Assembly (NCBI GenBank): GCA_029948255.1
Contig: JALIZF010001914.1
Span: 1-64,000 of the forward strand
Origin: Telmatactis stephensoni
Taxonomy: Eukaryota > Cnidaria > Anthozoa > Actiniaria > Isophelliidae
DNA length: 64,000 nucleotides
Direction: 5' to 3'
Of this stretch, positions 53,871 to 64,000 are shown piece by piece. Positions within the stretch are counted from its first letter, which is position 1; each line of letters begins with the position of its first letter. The notes beneath the pieces are model-generated. The model saw only the letters and a list, made by a program, of their open reading frames with translations. It ran no database searches and was not told where the DNA came from. Both the position numbers and the translations under genes were made by a program.

Positions 53871-55159
53871 TTTGTAGCAGCGTCCAAATTGGTTGACAAA
53901 CATGTTTATAGGAAACCTTTCAAACAGCCCAGGTCACGCCCAAACATGAATGTTCTGGTTGACTAACTTCAATGTTTCGGCAACCAATTAGAACATGTTT
54001 TAGAGCCCAGTGTACACGCTTAGTTGCAAACGACGGTATGTCAGTGATTTTGAAAATAATTTGGATTATTTCTTATATCACCTCAAATGGCCAACATTTA
54101 ACATTTCTTTGGATTTCCTGTGGTAAAGACTATTGCACATGCTCTATAGTCTGTGAGGTTATGTAACATGGCCACCGCTTTATCGCCATCGAGTAGCCAC
54201 ATGTAGCTACTAAATGAATGATTTTATGGACAGACACTCAAACATTAAATCCTGTACATAATTTAACATAAAAAAGCTAAGATTTGAATTTTGTGTGTAC
54301 ATAGATTTCAGATATTTTTCAGTTTCGTACCATCGGCACAGTTAACATAATTGTGTCTCTTTTTGTGACTTTGTATAAATGAGCTTTGATAAAAGCATTT
54401 TATTGCAATTTTTAGGCATAACACAATAACACAGTAGGGTTTAGCCGGGAACACCAACGAACGCCTTCCAAATTCGTTGGCTTTAAGCGTTCCTGGGAAT
54501 GCTAGTTAGAGAACGCTTCGGAACATTCATTGGAACGCTTTGGAACAGTAGGAGCGCAATGAAAAGGAATGCAGGAATGCAGTGTGCCTTGTGCTTGAAC
54601 ACTTAGGAACACATCAGGAACGTTATACACTATGTGACAGAAGTGATTACAAAATTCACAAGATTTGCAATGTTTATGTGATTCTTTGAAACAACAATTA
54701 CAAAACAACAAAGTGTCTTTAAAATCCTGTAAATGTCTAAAAGCCACATACACTACCTAGCTCAAAAACATTTTTGTGTAAAACCAACACCATACGCAAG
54801 GCCTTATTGATTAACTTATTGATTGAATTTTTCATATATTTCATTTATTCATTTTCTGATAGGACTGACATTCTGGAAAGTGCCAAATTGTAAAGTTTTT
54901 GCAATTAGAAAGAAAGATCTGAAGGCACCTGGATAGAGTTTCAGACCAAAAAGAAGACCTACATCAGACCAACAATATGTTGAAGAGGATCTTGATAGTT
55001 TAAAGTCAAGCCTTGAAGACGTTGGAAGAAAAGTTGAAGATATCACAGAAAAAGTTGAATAATGGGAGAAAATTAGAATCACTAATACAGAAAGTCGATG
55101 AAATTCAGCCAATCATTTTGTCATCTCAAAACCTTTGATCAGCCAAGCCATTCAAGATT

Positions 55160-55315
55160 TTTTGGTTTGTGGTTTGTTAATTTATTCAAAACAACACCTT
55201 ACTATCTGTTGCACAATTCCACACGGGATTTAAACTCAGAAGCAATTGGATTCAGAGAACTACTGTCTTTATTCCCGAAAGTCTAGATCCCGTGTGGAAT
55301 TTTGCAACAGATAGC
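55160..55315. repeat. Palindromic dispersed repeat, copy 2
   Basis: Nearly identical to the centre of 18508-18650: CCACACGGGATTTAAACTCA...CTAGATCCCGTGTGG. The left flank (AATTTATTCAAAACAACACC) is the inverse of the right flank of copy 1. Its right edge (TTTTGCAACAG) coincides with the acceptor of the PHD exon. Confidence 0.75.
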
Positions 55316-55664
55316 TGTGCATTGTCCATGCAGAGAACCAGACAATGACAACATGATTGCATGTGATGGCAAAAGCTGCAAATTTGAATGGTATCATTTC
55401 GAGTGTGTTGGTATAGATGTTTTGACTATTCCTAATGGAGACTGGTTTTGTGTTAAATGTATTAAGGTTTGTACTGCACTTTGTCATATTCATTCACATG
55501 TTTGTGAATGAATAACATTGTTCATTGTTTTAGTTATTCTATTTCAAAAATATTCAGACCAAATTTATTTTCTTGACTCATAGGACCAGCAGCTGGTGGG
55601 AAGAAAAAGAACTAAGAACCGAACAAGAACTGGATTACTTTGTCCAAAATGTTTAAAATGTCAG
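55311..55664 (+). CDS. PHD-finger exon pair of an incomplete gene
   Basis: Exon 55311-55466 reads HCPCREPDNDNMIACDGKSC, KFEWYHFECVGID, NGDWFCVKC: a complete Cys4-His-Cys3 PHD zinc finger, a reader of histone tails. It has CAACAG before and AAG|GTTTGT after. A second exon from 55584 (DQQLVGRKRTKNRTRTGLL, CPKCLKC) stays in frame and ends either at TAA (55665) or at a donor (CA|GTAAGT). Nothing upstream supplies a clear start. It may be the tail of a host gene or of a PHD-bearing transposon. Confidence 0.55.
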
Positions 55665-55679
55665 TAAGTTCTGTGATCA

Positions 55680-57330
55680 CCCTAACCCAAATTTGTTGAA
55701 CTACGAGAGTATGAACTCCCCTGGGGGTGGGGATTTAGGCGACATTGGAAAATCAATGCTTCCCCAGGGGTGAGGGCATTTCCATACTTTCACAGAGCCC
55801 AAATTCCAATTCCCCGGTCAAGCGTGGGTTGGGTGGGGCGGGGGCTTACATTGACGGGTGCATTAACAATATTCCATTGCGGAACAAACTTTAAATCAAA
55901 GCATCACATACAAATGTATAAATAAGCAGTGTAATATTCTTTTAAAATATAGTAGTTTTGAAGTGTGTTTATTACCAAAATTACACATGCGGATTGTTGT
56001 CAATTTCCCCAAGCAGATTTGCGGTTTCAAATAATTTTTCTTGCGGATTTTGGCAATCCCACATGTCCCCCTCTTTCAGCTCACTTTAATTGATATCTTA
56101 GGAATCTTTGCAACTAGACACACAATGGTGTGTTTACTCATGCCCAGGTAGAATTGAGCCTGGCGTGGTATGCAGTGCATCATAAAACTTCATCCAATCA
56201 CATCATTAGATGTTGCAGACCTCTGAGGAAAAGGACGTCTGTGAAATTTTTTAGATGTGCTTTAGTTTCTGAAAGTCTTATCATTTCTCCATTGTTTGAA
56301 GACCGCAGAAAACGAGCTTGGGATACCTGTGGTCTTACATTACCTAGATTATTTGCATTCACTCGGGCTATGGGAGAGGCACCCGTTTACTGCTATATTT
56401 AGCAATGAGATGAAAAATCCATTAGTTGCTTGTTTGCCTATTGAATTTGTAATATTTTAAAATAAGAATACAATCTAAGTGATTTTCCTTTGGCGTGAAA
56501 GAAAAATGACTATATAGTTTGTACTAGTTGATAAAGAACAAAAGAAAACAATAGGTTTAGAGTTTACTACTCATTATTAGTTAGCCTATTCTTTCATGGT
56601 GGAGGAAAACAACTGTATTGCCTAAGCACTAATTGGGGAACAATATTCTAATATTTATGCATACAAATCTCTCTTTATCTTTTTCTGAGGTGGGAAAACT
56701 GCATAATGCAGAGTAAAGCACTCAAAGCAAGTCAGAAAACAAACCAACCACCATTTAAGGTTTCTCATTAAGTGATTTATTGCACCAAACTTCATTTTAT
56801 ACATCTTCTTCATTAAAGACATGATATCATGACCTGGCTAACTGATACTGGTTCGATACTGGTTGTGCATTTGTCTTGTGTAAATAATTTGTACAGTAAT
56901 ACAGTTGCCGAAATTGATAAGCACAACAAACATTTACCAAAAAGAGCACTTTTGATAACACATGTGGCTATAGCTTAGAACACCAAAATGACATAAAAGA
57001 CAAATATTATATTCTGCAGAATTCTGCAGAGTACTAAAGTACAACTAAACACTAGATGTGGGCTTCCTGTGGTTAATACCAAACTATTTCAAAACATGAA
57101 CGCTCTTGAAGGTTTTAAATCCTTCATATTTTTTCTCTTTGAAGTATCAAATAAAAATATCTTGACCTCATTCGTTTCAAAGAGTAAACTCAAACGTGAG
57201 AATAAAAGTCAGCAGCCAGTTAAAAGGTTTCATCAACATTATGAAAATGACAGTCTTAAATTTCAAAAGCCATCCCTATCCCCTATGGTAGAGGAGATAA
57301 ATAAATAAGTCTTAAATGCAGCTTAGTCAT
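55680..57330. other. No gene recognised
   Basis: Mostly AT-rich sequence with a few G/C-rich stretches (about 55710-55860). A 90-codon frame at 56130-56402 has no recognised family. Confidence 0.5.
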
Positions 57331-57549
57331 GTTTTGAGTTCGGTACTGGAGCGAAATAAACATTTGGCTGCTTCGCCAGCAAGCTAACATTTGAACTCAT
57401 GGAAGTATCTGTAGTATTGGAGTTCCTTTGTTATCGATTTTGTTATTACCGGACTACCTGTGTGTGACATAGAAACGAGGTTACGAAAACACATGTAAAA
57501 TAAAGTAGTGAGCCACCATCTTGGTCTATTTATTGTTGAATACACAACA
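57330..57549 (+). repeat. Probable 5' LTR of the intact gypsy element
   Basis: The segment ends ...TTGAATACACAACA just before TTTGGCGATGAGGACGGG, a layout typical of gypsy primer-binding sites. The left boundary (TGTTTTGAGTTCGG) is a guess. No second copy is seen in the window. Confidence 0.45.
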
Positions 57550-57665
57550 ATTTGGCGATGAGGACGGGATTGTTGAATCAAGTTTTGACCGTTGGAGTTT
57601 CGTAAAGTCACGTAGTTCAAATTGGGAAATCAAGGAGCTAAAATACAGCCGTAAAGTCAGCGAAA

Positions 57666-60600
57666 ATGCCGGATGATGAAGACAAGCGACAGACTGCTTG
57701 CTACGGAAAACTCACGAAATTCACCAAAGGAGCCGACTGGGAAACCTACACTGAACAACTTGAATTCTACTTTCTTGCAAATAATGTCAAGGACGCGGAG
57801 AAGAAGAAAGCGATCCTGTTGGCAAATCTATCGCCGGAGACATACCAGCTTGTGAAAGATTTGTTGATGCCGAACAAACTTTCAGATAAAGAGACAACGT
57901 ATGACACGATTGTCCAACGCCTCAAGGCTCATGTAAAACCCGAGAAGTCAGCCATAGTGGCTAGATTTGACTTTGACAACAGACACCGACGTAACGGTGA
58001 GTCCGTTAAAGATTATGTTGCTGTTTTGAAGCATTTGGCAAGCGAGTGCAAATTCAGCGACGCCATGCAAACCGAGCGTTTGCGAGATCGCCTAGTGTCG
58101 GGGATTCGCGACGACAAGATGCTTAGAGATCTGTTAAAAGAAAAGTTAGAAGATTTAACATTTGACAAAGCTGTGGCTAAGTGTATTGCTCACGAACAGG
58201 CAAGCTTAGATGTCAATGCCTTAAAAGGAGACTCTGAACCGAATGCAAAAGTACACGTGTTGTCTACTAGCAAGCCAAAGGGCAAGCCAAAGCAAAAACC
58301 TAAGAATGTTAAGGTACCTAAGAAGCCTGAGCATGAGCGAGAGCAAAACACTAAACCATCAGAGCAAAGTTGCTATCGCTGTGGTGAACAACATGACCCA
58401 AAGCAGTGTAAATTCAAGAAAGAAAAGTGTCACCATTGTGGTAAGGTGGGGCACATAAAGAAGGCATGTTACGCTCTTACGAAGAGACAACCTGGAGTCC
58501 ATGCCTTGCAGACGTGTAGCGATGAAGAGGATAACCTGCCCGAGATGTACCATCTGACTACCACAGAAAGGAGGAAGCCAATGATTGTCAGCTTAACCTT
58601 GGAGAACAAAGAATTCAAGATGGAAGTGGACACCGGCTCGGCAGTGTCAGTTATCAGCAAAATCGACTACCAAGAGCACCTGCAAAATCTCCCAATAGAG
58701 AGTACCAACCTTCAACTAAGAACATACACCGGAGAGTCTGTCAAGCCACGTGGTGTGTGTAACGTTACTGTTGAATACCAGGGACAAGTAGTAAAGCTCC
58801 CCCTGTACGTGGTCCAAGGGCGTGGTCCATCTCTCCTTGGACGGGAGTGGTTGAGACGCATTGTTCTGGATTGGCAAGTGCTGAAATTGGACACCAACCC
58901 CTCAAGCTTGCAACTAAAAGATGTACTGGATCGCCACGAGACAGTCTTCACTGAGGACCTTGGTCATCTGAAGGACATCAAAGCTAAGTTCGCCCTCAAA
59001 GGTGATGCAAGGCCACAATTCTGGAAGCCAAGGCCCGTAGCTTTGGCTCGTAAACAAGCTGTAGAGAAAGAGCTGGAGAGATTAGAAGCTGAAGGTATCA
59101 TTAAGAAGGTGACTCACAGTGAATGGGCAGCTCCTATTGTCACACCCATTAAAAAGGATGGTAGTGTTAGAGTGTGCGGAGATTTTAAAGTGACTGTCAA
59201 TCCCTACTTGGAGATTGATGTATACCCATTGCCTCGCATTGAAGATATTTATGCTAGTTTGAACGGAGGAAAGATCTTCTCAGTGATCGACCTGAAACAA
59301 GCATATCTACAAATGGAAGTAGATGAAGCATCAAAGCCTTACGTTACCATTAACACTCATCGTGGCCTGTACCAGTACCAACGTTTACCTTACGGAATAG
59401 CATCAGCACCGGCCCTGTGGCAGAGGGCCATGGACCAAGTCCTGCAAGGCATCGAAGGAGTGCAATGTTACATCGATGACATCATCATATCAGGGAAAGA
59501 AAAAGAAGAGCACCTGAAGCTGATCGACCAAGTACTGTGTAGACTAGAAGAAAATGGACTGAAGGCTAACAAGGACAAGTGTAGCTTCTTCCAAGATTCA
59601 GTGGAGTACTGTGGACATATCATATCCTCGGCAGGACTCAAGCAGTCGCCCAAGAAGGTAAAAGCCATAGTTGAGATGCCAGCACCGCAGGATGTCTCTC
59701 AGCTACGCTCATTCTTAGGAATGATTCAGTATTACGCTCGTTTTCTACCAGATCTGTCTACGCATCTTGGTCCACTGAATCATTTGTTGTCCAAAGACCA
59801 GAAGTGGAAATGGGGAGATGATGAGCAAGCCAGCTTTCAAAAGGTCAAAGACATGTTGGCAGAAGACCGTGTTCTCACTCACTTTGACCCAGATTATCCT
59901 GTCATCGTTGCAACGGACAGTTCGTCATATGGCTTGGGTGCCGTCCTGTCCCACCAAATGCCGGACGGAAGCGAAAGACCCATTGCCTATGCGTCTAGAT
60001 CACTAAGTGCTACAGAAAAGAAATATGCTCAAATCGAAAAAGAAGCGCTGGGAATAGTCTGGGGAGTCAAGAAATTCCAGTCTTACTTGGAAGGGCGCCA
60101 CTTTACACTAATAACGGATCACAAGCCGCTGAAGTTTATTATGGACCCCAAGAAGGCAGCACCAGTCACCAGTGCAGCTAGACTTCAAAGATGGTGTCTC
60201 TTTCTTGGCGCGTTCTCGTATGACATTGAACACCGTGGTACGAAGGAGCATGCTAACTGTGATGGATTGTCGAGACTCCCTCGGCTGGTAGCACCAAATG
60301 ATCAACCAGATGATGTTGACTGTTTCTACACTGCAGTCATAGAGTGTCTCCCTGTGAATGAAAAGGAACTGAGACGAGAGACCAGAAATGATCTCTGTCT
60401 TTCCCAAGTAGTTAAGAGAGTGGAAGATGGCTGGGACTCTTACAAGGAGTGCCCAGACCTCAAACCTTATGCGACACGCAAGCATGAGATAGCCATCCAC
60501 AACGGAGTTCTGATGTGGGGTAGCCGAGTTATAGTTCCCACTAAGCTGAGAAACAGAGTCCTGGACACCTTGCACGAGGGACACCTCGGAATGGTCAAAA

Positions 60601-61700
60601 TGAAGGGACTGGGCCGCAGTTATGTCTGGTGGCCTGGGTTCGACAAGGACGTCGAAGAGCTAATGAAGAGCTGCGTTGGTTGTCAGCAGGTTGCAAACAG
60701 CCCAGCACCTGCACCACTTCACCGATGGGAGTATCCAGCACAGCCTTGGCAACGTCTGCACGTTGACTTTGCTGGCCCCTTCCAAGGTAAAATGCTGCTA
60801 GTTGTAGTGGATGCAAGTACCAAATGGCCGGAAGTAGTTCTGATGAGAAACACTTCTGCTGAAGAAACCATTTCAATCCTAAGATCATTGTTTGCTAGAA
60901 TGGGTTTTCCTCAGCAGGTCGTATCTGACAATGGCCCACAGTTCACCTCGGGTGCATTTAGCAAATTCATGAAGATGAATGGTATTTATCACATCATGGG
61001 AGCGCCATATCATCCGTCTACCAACGGACTAGCCGAACGGTTAGTACAAAGTTTCAAGCGTGCAGTTAAAGCTGATCAAAGTGATCGTGACATGCAGCAC
61101 AAGCTGGACAGATTCCTGTTGGCGTATCGTACATCCCCTCACGCAACTACAGAGCAGAGTCCAGCTCAGCTTCTTTTTGGGCGGAACCTGCGAACACGAC
61201 TCGACCTCTTGAGACCTGATGTAAAGAGAACTGTTGACAAGAAGCTGTTAGTACATGAGACCAAGTCTCCCAAGTTTTTCCACACTGGAGACAAGGTGTG
61301 GGTGAGCAACTTTCTAGGCGGTCCCAAGTGGGTACCTGGCGAGATTCTAGAGGAGAAGGGTCCTGCGCTCTACTTGGTCAAATCGAGGAATATGAAGTGG
61401 AAACGGCACGTGGATCAACTTCGAGCAAGGTCGACTGATCAAGTTGATGGTGAAGCTGACCCCCAACCTATCAGTGTACAGCCTGTAGTTCCTTCTGCTG
61501 AAGTATCTGAGGTCGTGGAGGTGCGCGAGACTTCATCGGAGCCACTACCAAGTAATCAAGAGGTTGACCAAGCTTCGGGAGCAGAATCGGAAGCAGTTTC
61601 AGAGCAGCCCACCCCAATGGATGATGTATCACCCCCTACACCCTGCAAGACCACCAGGTCTGGAAGAGTTGTGCGTACCCCTACAAGATTTAAGGAGTGA
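57666..61700 (+). CDS. Intact gypsy Gag-Pol polyprotein (1344 aa)
   Basis: One uninterrupted frame. Gag about residues 1-290, with zinc knuckles CYRCGEQHDPKQC (236) and CHHCGKVGHIKKAC (255). Protease active site DTG at 322. RT: YPLPRIEDIY, IDLKQAYLQM and YIDD at 602-605. RNase H: ATDSSSYGLGAVL, TDHKPLKFIM. Integrase zinc region (HEGHLGMVKM, CVGCQ), catalytic core Asp1034 (HVDFAGPF), Asp1088 (VSDNGPQF) and Glu1124 (NGLAERL), with the D-D35-E spacing kept. C-terminus Ser/Pro/Glu-rich, ending RTPTRFKE. All catalytic residues are intact, so the copy looks young. Its 3' LTR does not appear downstream; a THAP-type transposase follows within 160 bp. Confidence 0.95.
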   Translation: MPDDEDKRQTACYGKLTKFTKGADWETYTEQLEFYFLANNVKDAEKKKAILLANLSPETYQLVKDLLMPNKLSDKETTYDTIVQRLKAHVKPEKSAIVARFDFDNRHRRNGESVKDYVAVLKHLASECKFSDAMQTERLRDRLVSGIRDDKMLRDLLKEKLEDLTFDKAVAKCIAHEQASLDVNALKGDSEPNAKVHVLSTSKPKGKPKQKPKNVKVPKKPEHEREQNTKPSEQSCYRCGEQHDPKQCKFKKEKCHHCGKVGHIKKACYALTKRQPGVHALQTCSDEEDNLPEMYHLTTTERRKPMIVSLTLENKEFKMEVDTGSAVSVISKIDYQEHLQNLPIESTNLQLRTYTGESVKPRGVCNVTVEYQGQVVKLPLYVVQGRGPSLLGREWLRRIVLDWQVLKLDTNPSSLQLKDVLDRHETVFTEDLGHLKDIKAKFALKGDARPQFWKPRPVALARKQAVEKELERLEAEGIIKKVTHSEWAAPIVTPIKKDGSVRVCGDFKVTVNPYLEIDVYPLPRIEDIYASLNGGKIFSVIDLKQAYLQMEVDEASKPYVTINTHRGLYQYQRLPYGIASAPALWQRAMDQVLQGIEGVQCYIDDIIISGKEKEEHLKLIDQVLCRLEENGLKANKDKCSFFQDSVEYCGHIISSAGLKQSPKKVKAIVEMPAPQDVSQLRSFLGMIQYYARFLPDLSTHLGPLNHLLSKDQKWKWGDDEQASFQKVKDMLAEDRVLTHFDPDYPVIVATDSSSYGLGAVLSHQMPDGSERPIAYASRSLSATEKKYAQIEKEALGIVWGVKKFQSYLEGRHFTLITDHKPLKFIMDPKKAAPVTSAARLQRWCLFLGAFSYDIEHRGTKEHANCDGLSRLPRLVAPNDQPDDVDCFYTAVIECLPVNEKELRRETRNDLCLSQVVKRVEDGWDSYKECPDLKPYATRKHEIAIHNGVLMWGSRVIVPTKLRNRVLDTLHEGHLGMVKMKGLGRSYVWWPGFDKDVEELMKSCVGCQQVANSPAPAPLHRWEYPAQPWQRLHVDFAGPFQGKMLLVVVDASTKWPEVVLMRNTSAEETISILRSLFARMGFPQQVVSDNGPQFTSGAFSKFMKMNGIYHIMGAPYHPSTNGLAERLVQSFKRAVKADQSDRDMQHKLDRFLLAYRTSPHATTEQSPAQLLFGRNLRTRLDLLRPDVKRTVDKKLLVHETKSPKFFHTGDKVWVSNFLGGPKWVPGEILEEKGPALYLVKSRNMKWKRHVDQLRARSTDQVDGEADPQPISVQPVVPSAEVSEVVEVRETSSEPLPSNQEVDQASGAESEAVSEQPTPMDDVSPPTPCKTTRSGRVVRTPTRFKE

Positions 61701-61859
61701 CTTTGGACACTAAATATTACGTTAGAGAAAGCACTATGAACACTGAACTTAAAGCTATTCTTGGTTTTCACCCACGTGACACCGCTCATAGTTACCGTTG
61801 CTATCCGCCATCTTTGTGCCCCTCGATTGTAAACAAATACAAATTGAAGTTTTTTGAAT

Positions 61860-63415
61860 ATGGTTCATTGTATAGTCGTCGGTTGTGGTTCCAAGAGTGG
61901 AAAACATAATGTTAGCTTCCACTCTGTCCCAAAAATTGTTTTTAATCAAGGTCTACAGCATGAAGAGCTCACTAGAGAGAGAAGAACTCGCTGGATTTCG
62001 GCGATCAGCCGTGGAGACACAACAACAAGGGAATCCTCGAAAGCGAACGAGTTTGTGGACTTTTTCTCAGGATTTGCTGCACCGGTTTGGGATAAATATA
62101 ATGTTGACTGGGTACCAACGCTTAACCTTGGCAAGAAGGAATTTGGCAAAACAAGCGACAACAATCAAACGGCTGAACGGGCCGAGAGAGCGAAGGAAAG
62201 AAGGAAGCGATCCTTGGAACGACAAGAAATTGAAGCCGTCAAGAAAAGAATGCAGATCGAACAAACTGGTTTACCCATCAATGAAATTGATTTTACATCA
62301 AACACAGATTCTGTTATGGATTCTGCTTGTTTTGAAGCCCCCGAAGAGCCTTGTGTTTTACTTCTGAGGAAGACGAGAACGAAAAGCGAACGCAGACATT
62401 GAGAAAGAACAGTCAACTTCAACACAAGACTTTGAGGTGGTTTTCGAAGGCTGAAGAATAACAAATATATTGTTTTACAAGGCCAGTTACCAAGCACCAG
62501 ATAGAGATTACTTTAAATCTGTGGAAATCGTTCGTTTCTACACAGGATTGCCTTCGTATGATGTTCTGACCGTTGTGTTCGATCGTGTCGCTCCTCGTGT
62601 AAATCGTAAGTCTAAATTTACAAATCTGAATAGCTTTCAGGAATTTGTGCTTGTGTTAATGAAGTTCCGTCTCAACGTCCCACTTCAAGATTTGGCATAC
62701 CGTTTTGATGTGTCAATTTCAAGTGTCTCGAGGATCTTCAAATCTTGGCTGACAACAATGGATTCAGCATTGTCATGTTTATCTACTGGCCAGACAGAGA
62801 CCAGTTGTGGAAAACAATGCCTATGTGTTTTGAATACACATTTGGCAAAAAAGTAAAAGTGATAATTGACTGTTTCGAGGTATTCATAGAAAAACCTTAC
62901 AAACTTTATTGGCTAGAGCTCAAACTTTCAGTTCATACAAGAATCACAATACTATAAAGATCCTGATTGGTATCTCACCACAAGGAACTATATCTTTTGT
63001 GTCCCAAGCTTGGGGTGGACGCACCTCAGACAAATACCTGACAGAAAACTGTGGGATTTTGGACAAAATTCTACCTGGTGACACAGTGATGGCTGATCGA
63101 GGGTTCACAATCACAGAAAGTGTCGGTTTGAAACATGGAAAATTGGTAATTCCAGCATTTACCAAGGGAAAGAGTCAGTTACATCCGATTGATGTTGAAC
63201 ATTCTCGTGGTATTGCTAATGTCAGAATACATGTAGAACGAGTAATTGGATTGTTGCGACGCAAGTACACTATTCTGAAAGGTACCATGCCCACAGATTT
63301 TCTAAATTCTAATCCAAATGGACCTTTAGAATCTCAGGTACCACTAGTTGACCGCATTCTGAGAGTTTGCTCAGCCCTTGTTAATTTCTGTCCATCAGTA
63401 GTACCATTTGATTAG
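61860..63415 (+). pseudogene. THAP-domain transposase of ISL2EU/IS4EU type, frameshifted
   Basis: N-terminal THAP zinc domain: MVHCIVVGCGSKSGKHNVSF, TRWISAISR and NVDWVPTLNLG. The first Cys pair is present, but the usual C..HF ligands read NEFVDFFSG, so two zinc ligands are missing. After a coiled, charged linker (AERAKERRKRSLERQEIEAV) and a stop at 62403, a second frame from 62470 gives [40 protein letters not shown] (HTH). It shifts frame near 62745 and 62905. The DDE core reads [19 protein letters not shown] and VERVIGLLR. Order and motifs match THAP-DDE4 transposons. Dead copy. Confidence 0.75.
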
Positions 63416-63639
63416 TTTTTGTTTTTGTAAAGGGAAACAGGTTCCAGGGTTTGTGCTACTCTTTGTAATTCTTGAAATGCATGAGTCATTTGAAATCCCT
63501 GCATCCCTTCCCCCCCTCAGGGCATTCACTTTTTGGTGATGTTAAACAGTGAGTACCCCATGCTTGGGCCTATGGGGATACTGTAAGGGGTGACTCCTCT
63601 GCTGTTCATGATAAATTGATATTGAATAGCCCAATTTTG

Positions 63640-63799
63640 ATATATTGTTGAGTTGCCGCACACAAAAGAATCAGTACGAGGCTCGGGAATAATGCTTAGT
63701 GGTGTACAACTAAACAAATATTAAATCGCTCACCACTAAGCATTATTCCCCTAAGCTTCGAACTGATTCTTTTGTGTGTGGCAACTCAACCATATATTG
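63640..63799. mobile_element. Palindromic MITE downstream of the THAP transposase
   Basis: TTGAGTTGCCGCACACAAAA...GGGAATAATGCTTAGTGGTG is mirrored by CACCACTAAGCATTATTCCC...TTTTGTGTGTGGCAACTCAA. Arms about 60 bp with a short spacer. ATATATTG-like bases extend the pairing. May be the right terminal region of the THAP transposon or an independent MITE. Confidence 0.7.
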
Positions 63800-64000
63800 A
63801 ATGTGGGCTGTTGATATTTGTTTTGGGGATAAAAAGCAAGTACACATTTTCTTTTTACTTAAAGCAACTTTCAAATCATTCATGCATAAAGAAAACACAT
63901 TTTATAGTGCATTTGAAACCCCTTCAATAATAGAAAGACATTCTCTGGTAAATAAATAATTACTTTGGGCTTTTCAAATTGTCTCAAAACAGCAGCAGAA

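Larger units (their letters stand above)
53280..54036. mobile_element. Tc1/mariner-type element, 757 bp, with TA duplication
   Basis: TA flanks both ends (53278-53279, 54037-54038). TIRs of about 118 bp begin CCGTCGTTT and carry CGTGTACACTGGGCTCTAAA on the left and its inverse on the right. Inside are two short coding remnants in opposite directions (a SAM-like frame on plus, a paired-type HTH on minus). No DDE domain, so nonautonomous. Confidence 0.8.

Noticed and set aside
54502..54753. Cys-rich minus-strand ORF (CNCCFKESHKHCKSCEFC)
   Set aside because: Zinc-finger-like spacing, but no family fit, no neighbours or splice signals to support it.

Overview
This is a metazoan nuclear window: one conserved host gene has 25 exons with consensus GT-AG junctions, and most of the rest is transposable-element (TE) sequence. 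The TE set (DIRS-like YR retrotransposon, CR1/L2-type LINEs with a 2A-like motif, gypsy elements, a THAP transposase, a MULE-like transposase with SWIM domain, tRNA-like SINE, many foldback MITEs) and the protein flavour suggest a cnidarian, probably a stony coral. That assignment is inference.

Layout. 1-1584 (minus): the first two exons of a 3-mercaptopyruvate sulfurtransferase (rhodanese) gene that runs off the left edge. 1724-16459 (plus): a complete PPIL2 gene (U-box plus cyclophilin, 517 aa), head-to-head with the sulfurtransferase across 139 bp. Its introns hold at least eight inverted-repeat elements. 16859-20090: Harbinger-, piggyBac- and Harbinger-type MITEs nested in one another. 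20335-20805: a nine-base tandem array. 21296-24460: remnants (a DUF3987/P-loop fragment and a LINE 5' piece with a 2A-like motif).

24790-29269: a seven-exon, 1066-codon gene whose N-terminal region carries a UIM, a SUMO-interacting motif, a basic NLS and a second UIM-like helix, joined to a MULE-type DDE transposase with a SWIM domain and a C-terminal Cys/His region. 29349-32527: a LINE with an intact endonuclease-RT frame and an 8-bp target duplication. 32601-41735: a second transposase with OTU protease and Myb/SANT modules, cut in two by a DIRS-like element (33179-39862) that itself holds a CACTA-type MITE and a 1.2-kb insertion containing a hAT MITE. 41966-44513 (minus): a decayed spliced gene with an SF3-type helicase domain and a C-terminal PCNA-binding (PIP) box. 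45480-48909: a degenerate gypsy element. 51900-54036: a LINE scrap, a transposase fragment and a Tc1/mariner-type element. 55302-55664: a PHD finger. 57330-61700: a gypsy element with a single intact 1344-aa Gag-Pol. 61860-63415: a broken THAP/ISL2EU-type transposase.

How the parts relate: only the sulfurtransferase and PPIL2 look like host genes. The most unusual theme is that three separate mobile-type genes here carry modules tied to ubiquitin, SUMO or PCNA (UIM/SIM, OTU, PIP box). Motif calls were made by eye; nothing was searched against a database.
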